A DNA stretch of 13,844 bases from Thermoplasmata archaeon M9B2D (GTDB lineage: Archaea > Thermoplasmatota > E2 > DHVEG-1): the NCBI GenBank assembly GCA_002900555.1, contig MUGD01000050.1, positions 1-13,844 of the forward strand. The letters are read 5' to 3'. The translations under genes were made by a program, and so were the position numbers. Below are positions 1 through 6,856 of this stretch, piece by piece. Every line of letters begins with the position of its first letter. Position 1 is the stretch's first letter. The notes below the pieces were generated by a model. That model was not told the DNA's origin and made no database searches. It was given only the letters and a program-made list of their open reading frames with translations.

Positions 1-534
1 TATACCGATAGAACTCTTGAGTTCATAGCCCAGGTTGGTTCTTACAACGATATATCCCGTAGTAAAGTCGGTAATAAGCATTGTCTTCTCAAGAAGATCA
101 CTGAACACACCCTCGATATTCTCGGAAGATATAAAGGCACCTGAGAGAGTATTGATAGTCATAAGTTCACGGTTTCTTTTAATAAGATCTTTTTCAAGCA
201 TGAGGTACGGCGAAATATCATAAAAATACATGAAAAAATAAGCTTTCGAGTCTATCTTAAGAGGGGTAATGGTTACCTCAAAGTATTTATCTCCTATGTT
301 ATGTTTGTGTATGTACGGAACCTGCTTTGAAAGAGTTCTTGTTATGTGCTGTTCGATTGGCCTAAAATATTCTATATCTCGATAATGGAGACCAATAACC
401 GAATCTTTCTCCCTTGAGAGAAGCTCAAGAAAATAATCGTTTATGTCAAGAATTGTTCCGTTGTCTTCAAGAATGACTATAGGCAAACCGAGGAATTGAA
501 TAGGGATGCCGGTATGTTTTTTAAAGAATAACAT
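1..534 (-). CDS. PAS-GAF sensory protein, N-terminal part (cut by window edge)
   Basis: The minus strand reads open from an ATG at 534 to the window edge, giving 178 residues without a stop. It begins MLFFKKHTGIPIQ and has no signal peptide or membrane segment in the visible part, so it is probably cytoplasmic. Residues about 12-110 look like a PAS fold, with the typical start 'PIVILEDNGTILDINDYF' and a later 'KYFEVTITPLK'. A linker (about 111-130) leads into what looks like the start of a GAF domain ('NTLSGAFISSENIEGVF'). AAGG lies 10 nt before the ATG and could serve as ribosome binding site. The gene starts 57 bp after the chemoreceptor gene on the same strand, so co-transcription is likely. 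The output domain (histidine kinase, GGDEF or other) lies outside the window and cannot be called. Confidence 0.8.
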   Translation of the reverse strand, partial: MLFFKKHTGIPIQFLGLPIVILEDNGTILDINDYFLELLSREKDSVIGLHYRDIEYFRPIEQHITRTLSKQVPYIHKHNIGDKYFEVTITPLKIDSKAYFFMYFYDISPYLMLEKDLIKRNRELMTINTLSGAFISSENIEGVFSDLLEKTMLITDFTTGYIVVRTNLGYELKSSIGI

Positions 535-591
535 GTGCTCAATACCTTATGAGGATTAACAGACAGTACATTATATCAAATGAGGGCACAC

Positions 592-2676
592 TTATGATTT
601 GAATTTATCGATTGCTAATCGAAGGTCTTGAGCCTTTTCCATAAGATTCGAAACAATATTTGACATGTCTGACGCCATCGAAACGCTTTGTTCTGTATTC
701 TTCTTGACCTGATCAAGGGAGTCAAATATTGCAGAAGAGCTTTCACTTGTAAGCTTCATTGAAATGGCAAGTGCGGCAGACATATTGGATATCGATTCAG
801 CAGATACACTGATCTGGGAACTGGCTCTCCGCTGTTCATCAGTTGATTTTTTGACCTGCTTTGCAATATCACTCATACGCTCAATGGAAATAAGCATTGC
901 ATCCATTCCATCTTTTTGTTGTTTTACCACAGTAGCAAGGTGTGAGATTCTTTCTTCTATACTCCGGACAGCGCGAACTACAATATCCACACCTTTAGCC
1001 TGTTCCTGCGTAGCTTTCTCGATTCGTGATGACATGTCAGATGACGTTTGATTCAGGAAGGTTATTTCATTAAATATTTTTCCGGCTTCTTCAGCAAGAT
1101 ATAATCCTTCGGTAACCTTATGGATTCCCTGCTCAATACTCTGTACCGCAGTTTTTACTTCGTTTCTTATCATATTTATTATCCCGGCAATTTCCTGGGT
1201 CGAAGAAGATGTATCATTAGCCAGGGTTTTTATCTCGCCGGCTACAACGGCAAAAGCTCTTCCCTGGCTTCCAGCCTGGGCCGCCAATATAGATGCGTTA
1301 AAAGACAAAAGTGTTGTCCTATCTGTTACTTCATCAATGACCTGAAGAATTTTGTCTATTTCCTTGGATTTGGAATCAAGAATATTAATTACCTCACCAC
1401 TTAGTTCGACTGTTTCCTTGACCTTTTTCATTCCGTCAATGGTCTTGTGTATAGACTGAAGTCCCATATTTTCCGTGTGATCTTTTATGCCGGTAGTTAT
1501 TTCATTACCTTTTTGCGAAAGCTTTTCTATTTCCTTTATAGAAACGTTAATCTCCTCTGCAGACGTAGATGTGTCTTCAACCGCCTTTGAAACGATATTA
1601 ACTGCAGTGACCAGAGAATTCAGGGAAGCGGAAATCTGCTGAAGAGATGATGTGGAGTTTTCGATCTCTTCAAAAAGCGTGTCCATATTGCTGGCAATTT
1701 CATTTGAAGATGAAACAAGTTCAAGTATGGAAGCAGAAGTATCTTCGGAAGCTGATTTAAAGTCATCCGTTTGAAGAGTTATTTCGTGAAGTGCTTCGTT
1801 GTTCTGTTGAATAACGGATGTAATATCACGGACGAGCGAAGACTGTTCATCGACCGTGTTTTTCATGGCATCGGTTCTGTTATTGATATCAATGCTGGTA
1901 GATTCGATATCAGAGAAAAGCTCTTTCATGGAACGTATTATAGTGTTAAGGTTTGACGAAAGATGATTTATGGATTGGGATACACTGCCGATTTCATCAT
2001 TGGTGTCTATATCAACGTGAACATTAAGGTTCCCTGAGGAGATCTGCTTCGTTGTCTCGGTAATTTGTGTCAAACGCTTGTAAACAAGACGATTAAAGAG
2101 AATATAAATGAGAAAACCCATAATAACAATAACGGCGATGGTAGTCGCTACCATGAAGAACACAAAAGAACTAGTTTCAGCAGAATGGTCCTTTTTACTA
2201 ATGCCGAGAACAACTTTTCCAATGGTGTTTTTGTCGTAGAGTATCTTTTCTTCAAAGGAGACGATGTGCCTATTTGTCATAAGCGTATCAATGGCCGTAT
2301 CCTTATTATCAATCGAAATGCCCCATTTTTCGTGATCCTCTCGGGGAATACTTATGGAATCGGACAATGAGTTAAGGATATTCCCATCTTTATCAATAAA
2401 AAATACAAAGGCTATATCTTCGTCTTGAAGAACATGAGAAACTATATTGTTTAATTTACCGACGTCAAAAAGGGAAACTGGATCAGCACTCATATGCGCA
2501 ACAACATTTGTAAGACTTCGCCCTTTTTCTTCAATAAAATGGAGCGTCAAATTTTCCTGCTTTACGATAAGAAAAGAGGCCCCCGAAGACATAACAATCA
2601 CAAGAAATATGTTCAAATACAAAATAAATTTGGTTCTGAGATTAAGATTTCTGAAATTTCGCAATATATTTTTCAT
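592..2676 (-). CDS. Methyl-accepting chemotaxis protein with ILAAQAG-type tip
   Basis: This is a transmembrane chemoreceptor-like protein of 694 residues. Residues about 17-38 form the first membrane helix, about 40-168 an extracytoplasmic sensor domain, about 171-194 a second membrane helix, and about 195-248 a HAMP domain ('NRLVYKRLTQITETTKQISSGNL'). The rest is a long Ser/Thr/Gln/Glu-rich coiled coil. The hairpin tip is at about 441-490, with TTLLSFNASILAAQAGS followed by GRAFAVVAGEIKTLA. It is clearly of the MCP family, but the usual IEAARAGE is ILAAQAGS: against E. coli Tsr the Glu385, Arg388 and Glu391 positions are Leu464, Gln467 and Ser470. No CheR-tethering pentapeptide is seen at the C-terminus. 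No cheA, cheW, cheB or cheR lies in the window, so its partner is unknown. The ATG at 2676 has only a weak AAAAGT ribosome site. Confidence 0.95.
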   Translation of the reverse strand: MKNILRNFRNLNLRTKFILYLNIFLVIVMSSGASFLIVKQENLTLHFIEEKGRSLTNVVAHMSADPVSLFDVGKLNNIVSHVLQDEDIAFVFFIDKDGNILNSLSDSISIPREDHEKWGISIDNKDTAIDTLMTNRHIVSFEEKILYDKNTIGKVVLGISKKDHSAETSSFVFFMVATTIAVIVIMGFLIYILFNRLVYKRLTQITETTKQISSGNLNVHVDIDTNDEIGSVSQSINHLSSNLNTIIRSMKELFSDIESTSIDINNRTDAMKNTVDEQSSLVRDITSVIQQNNEALHEITLQTDDFKSASEDTSASILELVSSSNEIASNMDTLFEEIENSTSSLQQISASLNSLVTAVNIVSKAVEDTSTSAEEINVSIKEIEKLSQKGNEITTGIKDHTENMGLQSIHKTIDGMKKVKETVELSGEVINILDSKSKEIDKILQVIDEVTDRTTLLSFNASILAAQAGSQGRAFAVVAGEIKTLANDTSSSTQEIAGIINMIRNEVKTAVQSIEQGIHKVTEGLYLAEEAGKIFNEITFLNQTSSDMSSRIEKATQEQAKGVDIVVRAVRSIEERISHLATVVKQQKDGMDAMLISIERMSDIAKQVKKSTDEQRRASSQISVSAESISNMSAALAISMKLTSESSSAIFDSLDQVKKNTEQSVSMASDMSNIVSNLMEKAQDLRLAIDKFKS

Positions 2677-2861
2677 TATATTACTTTTAAATAATAGTTA
2701 TTACAAAATATACTTACTCTATACATAAAATTAAATAGAATTGCATCTTTCAAATTTCTATAATTCAATATATCCACCTAACATAAATTATACTATAAAA
2801 TTATGAAAAATAGTTAAATTTTAATAATAATATATCTTTAAAAATGACATGTTCTACTGTT
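2677..2861. other. A/T-rich intergenic gap upstream of the chemoreceptor
   Basis: This 185-bp stretch is strikingly A/T-rich compared with flanking coding DNA and has no open frame worth calling. It separates two minus-strand genes, so it holds the 3' end of the phosphatase transcript and the probable promoter of the chemoreceptor unit. I see no hairpin with a following T run that would make a convincing terminator. Confidence 0.7.
2725..2753 (-). promoter_or_regulatory. Possible sigma-70 promoter of the chemoreceptor
   Basis: On the minus strand TTGAAA (2753-2748, five of six matches to the -35 consensus) is followed after 17 nt by TTTTAT (2730-2725, four of six matches to the -10). This would start a transcript about 40 nt before the ATG at 2676. 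The region is so A/T-rich that chance matches are expected. A TATAAT at 2792-2787 is a second -10 candidate but has no well-spaced -35. No sigma-28-type flagellar promoter was recognised. Confidence 0.3.
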
Positions 2862-3521
2862 TTATTTAAGTATATGAATAAGTTCTTCTATGTTATTAAT
2901 TATAAAATCGGCATTTTTTAATAACTCCATAGGTCTGTAACCGTAAGTCACCGCAACCGTTTTTATCCCTGCATTTCTTCCCGTGGCAATATCGATCGAA
3001 CTATCACCAATGAACAAAGCATTAGTTAAGTGGATTTTGTATTTGTTAAGGAGTTTGATAACAGGAACAGGGGATGGTTTCTTATCGTTGAACGTATCAC
3101 TTCCCACGACGTCGTCAAAATATCTTATCAGTTTCAATTTTTCAAGGATCAGTCGAGAGAACATTTCACGTTTATTTGAAATAACCGCTTTTCTGTACTC
3201 AGGAAGCATCCGCAACGTATCCTCAACATGTTGATAGGGAGTCGTATTATCTACAAGATGTCGGGAATAGTGAGACAGAAACTTTTCTAGTACGTCGTTT
3301 CTCTCCTCAGGGAAGAGGCCAGGCGTAGCCTTTTCTATCAGTTTTGATATTCCTTCGCCTATCAAATTGATCGTTTCGTGGATTGTTAAGGGGCCGAATC
3401 CGAGGTCGCGAATTGAATAATTGAGAGCATTCGTGATATCCGACGATGAATCGACAAGCGTTCCGTCCAGATCAAAGAAAAGGGCTTTATACATGCTCCA
3501 TTTTATCAAATAGAAAAGCAT
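2862..3521 (-). CDS. HAD-family phosphatase, phosphoglycolate phosphatase-like
   Basis: A cytoplasmic haloacid-dehalogenase hydrolase of 219 residues. All four HAD motifs are present: motif I FFDLDGT (nucleophile Asp17, acid Asp19), motif II AVISNK (Ser115), motif III KKPSP (Lys148) and motif IV GDSSID (Asp173, Asp177). The helical cap between motifs I and II is the type found in Gph, which dephosphorylates 2-phosphoglycolate. PpaX or another sugar-phosphate specificity is possible, so no symbol is given. The start is uncertain. The first ATG (3521) has AGAAG upstream, while Met10 (3494) begins closer to the Asp motif, as is usual for the family, but its GGAG is only 1 nt away. The gene is divergent from the TPR lipoprotein, and the two share a 48-75 bp control region. 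Confidence 0.9.
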   Translation of the reverse strand: MLFYLIKWSMYKALFFDLDGTLVDSSSDITNALNYSIRDLGFGPLTIHETINLIGEGISKLIEKATPGLFPEERNDVLEKFLSHYSRHLVDNTTPYQHVEDTLRMLPEYRKAVISNKREMFSRLILEKLKLIRYFDDVVGSDTFNDKKPSPVPVIKLLNKYKIHLTNALFIGDSSIDIATGRNAGIKTVAVTYGYRPMELLKNADFIINNIEELIHILK

Positions 3522-3569
3522 TGATAAAAGCTTCTTGAATTTAGTTGGGAATTTTCTTTAATATAATTA

Positions 3570-4142
3570 ATGCGTTTAGTATTATCATTGATCCTGGCGA
3601 TTGTTGTTCTCACATTTTTCTCGCTGTCCTGCACTGAAAAGGGGGGGGACAACTATAAGCCCCCAGCATTTCCTCAAGGTCAAGCAGGTGGGATCTCTCC
3701 ATCATCGGTACCTTTGCAAAACGACAATGAAGTCAATCTCCTGAAGGAAATTCTGTCAAAAGACCCCAATAATCTGCAGGCTTTAATCCAGCTAGGCAAC
3801 ATATCCATGGACACTAAACGTTTCGGTGAGGCTGTTGATGCCTACGGACGAGCGCTGGAAATTGATCCCAAAAACGTTGATGTTCGGGTTGACATGGGGA
3901 CCTGCTACCGAGGTCTTGGAGATCCTCTTCGTGCGATTGAGGAATATAAGAAGGCTCTGACCTATAATCCTCAGCATCTCTATGCTTACAAAAATATGGG
4001 AGTAGTTCTTGCTTTTGATCTCCACAGAAATGAAGAGGCCATTCAGGCATTTCAGACGTACCTAAAGCTGTCCCCCAATGCCCCCGATGCTCTCCAGGTT
4101 TCTGACATGATCAATGATCTTAAGAAAAGATCGAGCAAATAG
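3570..4142 (+). CDS. TPR-repeat lipoprotein
   Basis: A 190-residue protein with a lipoprotein-like signal: a hydrophobic stretch (residues 3-17) ends in FSLSC, so Cys21 would be lipidated and the mature protein tethered to a membrane. The -3 residue is Ser rather than the usual Leu, which makes the lipobox imperfect. A Gly/Pro/Gln-rich linker (about 24-53) is followed by three tetratricopeptide repeats at about 68-101, 102-135 and 136-170, with spaced Ala/Gly/Tyr and 'A(L/F)..(D/S/N)P' signatures. It is likely a protein-protein interaction scaffold and no enzyme motif is seen. There is no Shine-Dalgarno before the ATG, and a TATAAT at 3562-3567 sits only 2 nt upstream of it. Eight consecutive G at 3641-3648 fall within codons 24-27, just behind the lipidated Cys. 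The gene is convergent with nothing and is followed by an 83-bp gap. Confidence 0.88.
   Translation: MRLVLSLILAIVVLTFFSLSCTEKGGDNYKPPAFPQGQAGGISPSSVPLQNDNEVNLLKEILSKDPNNLQALIQLGNISMDTKRFGEAVDAYGRALEIDPKNVDVRVDMGTCYRGLGDPLRAIEEYKKALTYNPQHLYAYKNMGVVLAFDLHRNEEAIQAFQTYLKLSPNAPDALQVSDMINDLKKRSSK
3641..3648 (+). repeat. G8 homopolymer inside the lipoprotein gene
   Basis: A run of eight G follows four A (AAAAGGGGGGGGAC) and encodes Lys-Gly-Gly-Asp directly after the signal peptide. A change of one base would cut the protein before its TPR domain. In some bacteria such tracts cause phase variation, and in others they are neutral or are sequencing-error sites. Confidence 0.9.
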
Positions 4143-4177
4143 ATTTCCCATACGTATATCCCTCTCAAAAGTTTTGT

Positions 4178-4193
4178 TATGATTTGTATCATA
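4178..4193. promoter_or_regulatory. Inverted repeat TATGAT-TTGT-ATCATA
   Basis: A perfect 6-bp inverted repeat with a 4-nt centre lies 32 bp before the small zinc-ribbon gene and 35 bp after the TPR gene. It could be an operator or a weak A/T hairpin. No T run follows, so it is a poor intrinsic terminator. No regulator is known for it. Confidence 0.3.
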
Positions 4194-4225
4194 TCTTCCA
4201 AGTATTCAAAATGATAGAATAAAAC

Positions 4226-4465
4226 ATGAAAGAGAGTTGTCCTGGAAGCAGAGAGATCCGCAGTCCATATCCTGAAGAGATCAGGTGCATATTTTGCTCT
4301 TCATTGGTTGAAATATGGTCCGACGAAACAGAAACTAAATGCAAGTCATGCGGAAGAGAAGTGTCCAGAGATATGAAGCCAACATGTCTTCAGTGGTGCC
4401 CTGCAGCAAAGGAGTGTGTAGGGTTGGAAAAGTACGAGAGGCTGATGAAGCATGTGAAGGAATGA
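4226..4465 (+). CDS. Small eight-cysteine zinc-ribbon-like protein
   Basis: A 79-residue soluble protein. Cys21-x2-Cys24 and Cys39-x2-Cys42 form a probable zinc ribbon. A second set, Cys5 (in CPG), Cys54, Cys58 and Cys64 (in CLQWCPAAKEC), could bind a second metal or an iron-sulfur cluster. From memory, a similar CPG...CxxC...CxxCG...C-x3-C-x5-C block forms the N-terminus of some HD-domain phosphohydrolases of anaerobic bacteria. Here it stands alone, ending HVKE, and no HD domain follows. Function is unknown; it could be a regulatory or redox-sensing module. The ATG at 4226 has no clear ribosome site. Its TGA (4463-4465) directly abuts the TAG of convergent ubiX (4466-4468). Confidence 0.75.
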   Translation: MKESCPGSREIRSPYPEEIRCIFCSSLVEIWSDETETKCKSCGREVSRDMKPTCLQWCPAAKECVGLEKYERLMKHVKE

Positions 4466-5053
4466 CTAGCTTCCTCCCCACCGATTAAAAAGATTGTTGT
4501 CTATGCCCATGCAATCGAGAATCTTTCCGGTTAAAAAATTGAGCATCTCATCGATCGATTCCGGTTTGTGATAAAAAGCCGGGATAGGAGGAGCTATTCT
4601 TACACCGAGACGTGAGAGTTTTAGCATGTTTTCGATGTGTATCGCACTGAGCGGCATTTCTCTTGGAGAAAGCAGGAGTGGTCTTCCTTCCTTGATCGTC
4701 ACATCAGCGCTTCTTTCAATGAGATTCCCGGCTAATCCATTGGCAACTGACGCCAAGGTTTTCATTGAGCAAGGAACGATGAACATTCCATCAACATCAA
4801 AAGAACCACTCGAAATGGGTGCATGGAGATTGGAATCCGGAAAAAAGTCTATATTATTAGATTTAAAATGGTTTCGTAGAAGGGCAGTAGGGGCCTCGCA
4901 GGACAGGTTCAGACCGGTCTCTTCCCTCAGAATTGAAAGAGCACCAGAAGAAACGATGACATAGACATGTGATTTCTTAACCAGTTCAGAAAGAACTCGA
5001 AGTCCGAGAATCTGACCGCTGGCTCCTGTGAACGCAAAAATATATTTTTTCAT
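4466..5053 (-). CDS. ubiX: Flavin prenyltransferase UbiX
   Basis: UbiX joins a dimethylallyl group to reduced FMN, giving the prenylated FMN cofactor used by UbiD-type decarboxylases in quinone and aromatic-acid metabolism. It is a cytoplasmic flavoprotein. At 195 residues it has the family's usual length. Visible signatures are TGASG (9-13) near the N-terminus, PCSMKTLASVANG (94-106), NLIERSADV, the block RPLLLSPREMPLS (124-136) followed by HIENM, and PAFYHKP (158-164). Most relatives have Arg in the late 'R-x-LD-x-LG' segment, where this one has Lys177 (KILDCMG). It is the last gene of the minus-strand array, 55 bp after the unknown gene, and no ubiD partner is in the window. No Shine-Dalgarno precedes the ATG. 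A palindrome ATGTATACAT lies just upstream and contains a possible four-codon leader frame. Confidence 0.95.
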   Translation of the reverse strand: MKKYIFAFTGASGQILGLRVLSELVKKSHVYVIVSSGALSILREETGLNLSCEAPTALLRNHFKSNNIDFFPDSNLHAPISSGSFDVDGMFIVPCSMKTLASVANGLAGNLIERSADVTIKEGRPLLLSPREMPLSAIHIENMLKLSRLGVRIAPPIPAFYHKPESIDEMLNFLTGKILDCMGIDNNLFNRWGGS

Positions 5054-5064
5054 AATGTATACAT
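5050..5064 (-). other. Four-codon leader frame overlapping the ubiX start
   Basis: On the minus strand ATG-TAT-ACA-TTA-TGA runs 5064-5050. Its TGA overlaps the ubiX ATG as ATGA. Its first ten bases are the palindrome ATGTATACAT. No ribosome site precedes it, so translation is unproven. It could be chance. Confidence 0.25.
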
Positions 5065-5082
5065 GATAACGAAGTAAAATTG

Positions 5083-5097
5083 GTCCCTCACGGGGAC
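5083..5097 (-). terminator. Small G+C hairpin before ubiX
   Basis: GTCCC (5097-5093 on the minus strand) pairs with GGGAC (5087-5083) around a 5-nt loop. It is followed by CAATTTTAC, which has only four T. It lies 30 nt before the ubiX start, just after the unknown gene. It could act as a weak terminator, an attenuator or a stability stem. The short stem and poor T tract make full termination doubtful. Confidence 0.35.
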
Positions 5098-5108
5098 ACT
5101 CAGCACCT

Positions 5109-5600
5109 TCATAAACTGCTGGCGATTATTCGGTTTGATTCATCAGAAACCAAATGGCAATCAATTCTGGAAAACTTTCTTTTTAGGCTTGATTCAGCCA
5201 TTCGTTTTGCAATATTGCATACTTTCCTCAGCATGTCAAAGTTCTTCCCATAGTAGAGAACAGGGAAGATATCTTCAGGCCTCCCATCTTTAAAAGGAGA
5301 AAGTTCTGAATATGACATACCAGCATTTTTCAGAACATAAATGGCGTCCTCGATTGCAACCTGCGGTTGCCAAAGAGCTATGCCAAGCATACCTTCCCAG
5401 GATGTGGCTATATGAAGTTTGTGGCATTCACCCCTGAATGATGAGAGACACTCAAATGGCTTATCTTCACATATGATATATTGTTTACTATCAATGTTGA
5501 AGAGCTCCCGATGAGCAGCGACCGCTTGCTCGCTATCGCAGAGCACAAATTCGCCAGGGAACACCCCTCCTCTGTCACATATCAGTTTGCCTTGTTCCAT
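5109..5600 (-). CDS. Unknown 163-residue protein between rlmD and ubiX
   Basis: I do not recognise this protein. It is 163 residues, soluble, with no signal peptide or membrane helix. Seven cysteines are scattered (8, 21, 44, 51, 59, 128, 148), five of them in the first 60 residues, but they do not form an obvious CxxC site. The middle has 'ATSWEGMLGIALWQP', and the C-terminal half has a Pro/Phe/Tyr-rich stretch around 'SPFKDGRPEDIFPVLYYGKN'. It follows the methyltransferase by 5 bp, and its AGGT ribosome site overlaps that gene's stop codon, so the gene is almost certainly translated and expressed with it. Codon use matches its neighbours. It is not credible as a shadow frame, because no better gene lies opposite. 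Confidence 0.8.
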   Translation of the reverse strand: MEQGKLICDRGGVFPGEFVLCDSEQAVAAHRELFNIDSKQYIICEDKPFECLSSFRGECHKLHIATSWEGMLGIALWQPQVAIEDAIYVLKNAGMSYSELSPFKDGRPEDIFPVLYYGKNFDMLRKVCNIAKRMAESSLKRKFSRIDCHLVSDESNRIIASSL

Positions 5601-5605
5601 TTGAC

Positions 5606-6856
5606 CTATTTTAATTCAAAACGAGAAAAAATCTCACAGTGATACGTTTGCGGAAACATATCGATCAAGCGAACCGTTGACAAATTATACATATCAGTTA
5701 ATTTTAATATATCACGACTAAATGTGGCAGGGTTGCACGAGATATAGAAAATATGTTGAGGCGCAAGTTTCCGTATTTTTTCTATAGTTCTGTTGGTCAT
5801 ACCGACGCGCGGAGGATCAACGATTATTGCGGATGCAGTTCCCGGAAAGCGGAAATCATCAGATGTTGAATGATGAAATTCTATGTTCCTGATATTGTTT
5901 AGCTGCGTGTTCCTGATGCCATCAGTAATTGAATATCCGTTTTCTTCGATTATAAGGATCTCTTTGAAAAGGGAGCTCAAAGAGAGTGAAAAGTTGCCTG
6001 CGCCTCCAAAAATATCGATAAGCCGCTTCATTTTCCCCTTTGACACATTTTCATGTTCAGACATTTCATTTCCTGCGATGATTGACGTGTATGATTCATA
6101 AATAAATTCAGCGATCTTAATGTTCAGTGCCCAGTTGCTTTGCAGGAATCCTTGAGATGATGCGGTATATTGAAGGTTTCCCATTGGAAACCGGGAATAT
6201 TCAAGACCATTCTTCTTGCCGTCATCAGTTGTATAACCGTGTATTATATTGTCGGAAAGCAACATTTGACAGAAAGACTCGTCAATGCTGCTTCCGCCGA
6301 AATGCGCAACAACTGAATCACCTGATGTAAAAGTAATATCACGAATCCCTGGTGGGAGGTCAATATTCCTAAGATGTTTATAAACATTGTTCAGTTCATC
6401 ACATAGTAAAAGACATTCATTGAACTGAATTATTTCATGGCTGTTCTCTCGAAAGAAACCTATGAGGCCATTAACAATCTTGAATTGTGCACGTTTCCGA
6501 TACCCGAACGGCTCCCCAAATAGGGCATCCTCAAATGGAATATCTGACTGTTTGCCAATACGTTTCAGGCAGTCGCAAATGATCTCCTGTTTCATTATGA
6601 GTTGCTTGTCATATTCAATAAATTGATAATGACACCCGCCGCACTGTCCAAAAACTGGACAGGGAGGATCGATCCGAAATGGTGACGATTGAACAAGTGA
6701 AACAGTTTCAGCGACTGTGTAATCCCTCTTTTTTTCAACGACGCGTGCTTCAACGGTCTCTTCGGGGATTGCACCTTTCACAAAATAAGTACCGTCCTCT
6801 CGGGCAAGTCCCATCCCTCCATAGAGTGGTGCGATTACCTTTAAGTTTGCGATCAT
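5606..6856 (-). CDS. rlmD: 23S rRNA (uracil-5-)-methyltransferase, RlmD/RumA type
   Basis: This SAM-dependent enzyme methylates carbon 5 of a uridine in 23S rRNA. It has 416 residues. The N-terminal TRAM domain (about 1-60) binds RNA. The iron-sulfur cysteines match RumA: Cys66, Cys72, Cys75 (CPVFGQCGGC) and Cys148. The catalytic domain has SQGFLQSN (234-241), SAM motif DIFGGAGNFS (281-290), DPPR (347-350), the nucleophile Cys374 in ISCNPATFSRD, and Glu408 in HCEIF as general base. RlmC, RlmCD or TrmA paralogues use the same fold; the cluster cysteines argue against plain TrmA, but the target base is not certain. The start ATG overlaps the response-regulator stop (ATGA) and has no Shine-Dalgarno, so it is probably translated by coupling. 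Confidence 0.9.
   Translation of the reverse strand: MIANLKVIAPLYGGMGLAREDGTYFVKGAIPEETVEARVVEKKRDYTVAETVSLVQSSPFRIDPPCPVFGQCGGCHYQFIEYDKQLIMKQEIICDCLKRIGKQSDIPFEDALFGEPFGYRKRAQFKIVNGLIGFFRENSHEIIQFNECLLLCDELNNVYKHLRNIDLPPGIRDITFTSGDSVVAHFGGSSIDESFCQMLLSDNIIHGYTTDDGKKNGLEYSRFPMGNLQYTASSQGFLQSNWALNIKIAEFIYESYTSIIAGNEMSEHENVSKGKMKRLIDIFGGAGNFSLSLSSLFKEILIIEENGYSITDGIRNTQLNNIRNIEFHHSTSDDFRFPGTASAIIVDPPRVGMTNRTIEKIRKLAPQHIFYISCNPATFSRDILKLTDMYNLSTVRLIDMFPQTYHCEIFSRFELK

Noticed and set aside
534..590. Imperfect inverted repeat TGTGCTC / GAGGGCACA flanking the chemoreceptor-PAS gap
   Set aside because: The arms mismatch and are about 40 nt apart, with no T run; it is not a convincing terminator.
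1120..1404. Plus-strand open frame of 94 codons opposite the chemoreceptor
   Set aside because: It is antisense to the conserved signalling tip, has no ribosome site, and has no recognisable motif.
4150..4157. Palindrome ATACGTAT after the TPR gene
   Set aside because: Eight-base A/T-rich palindromes are common by chance and no repeat copy or site context supports a role.
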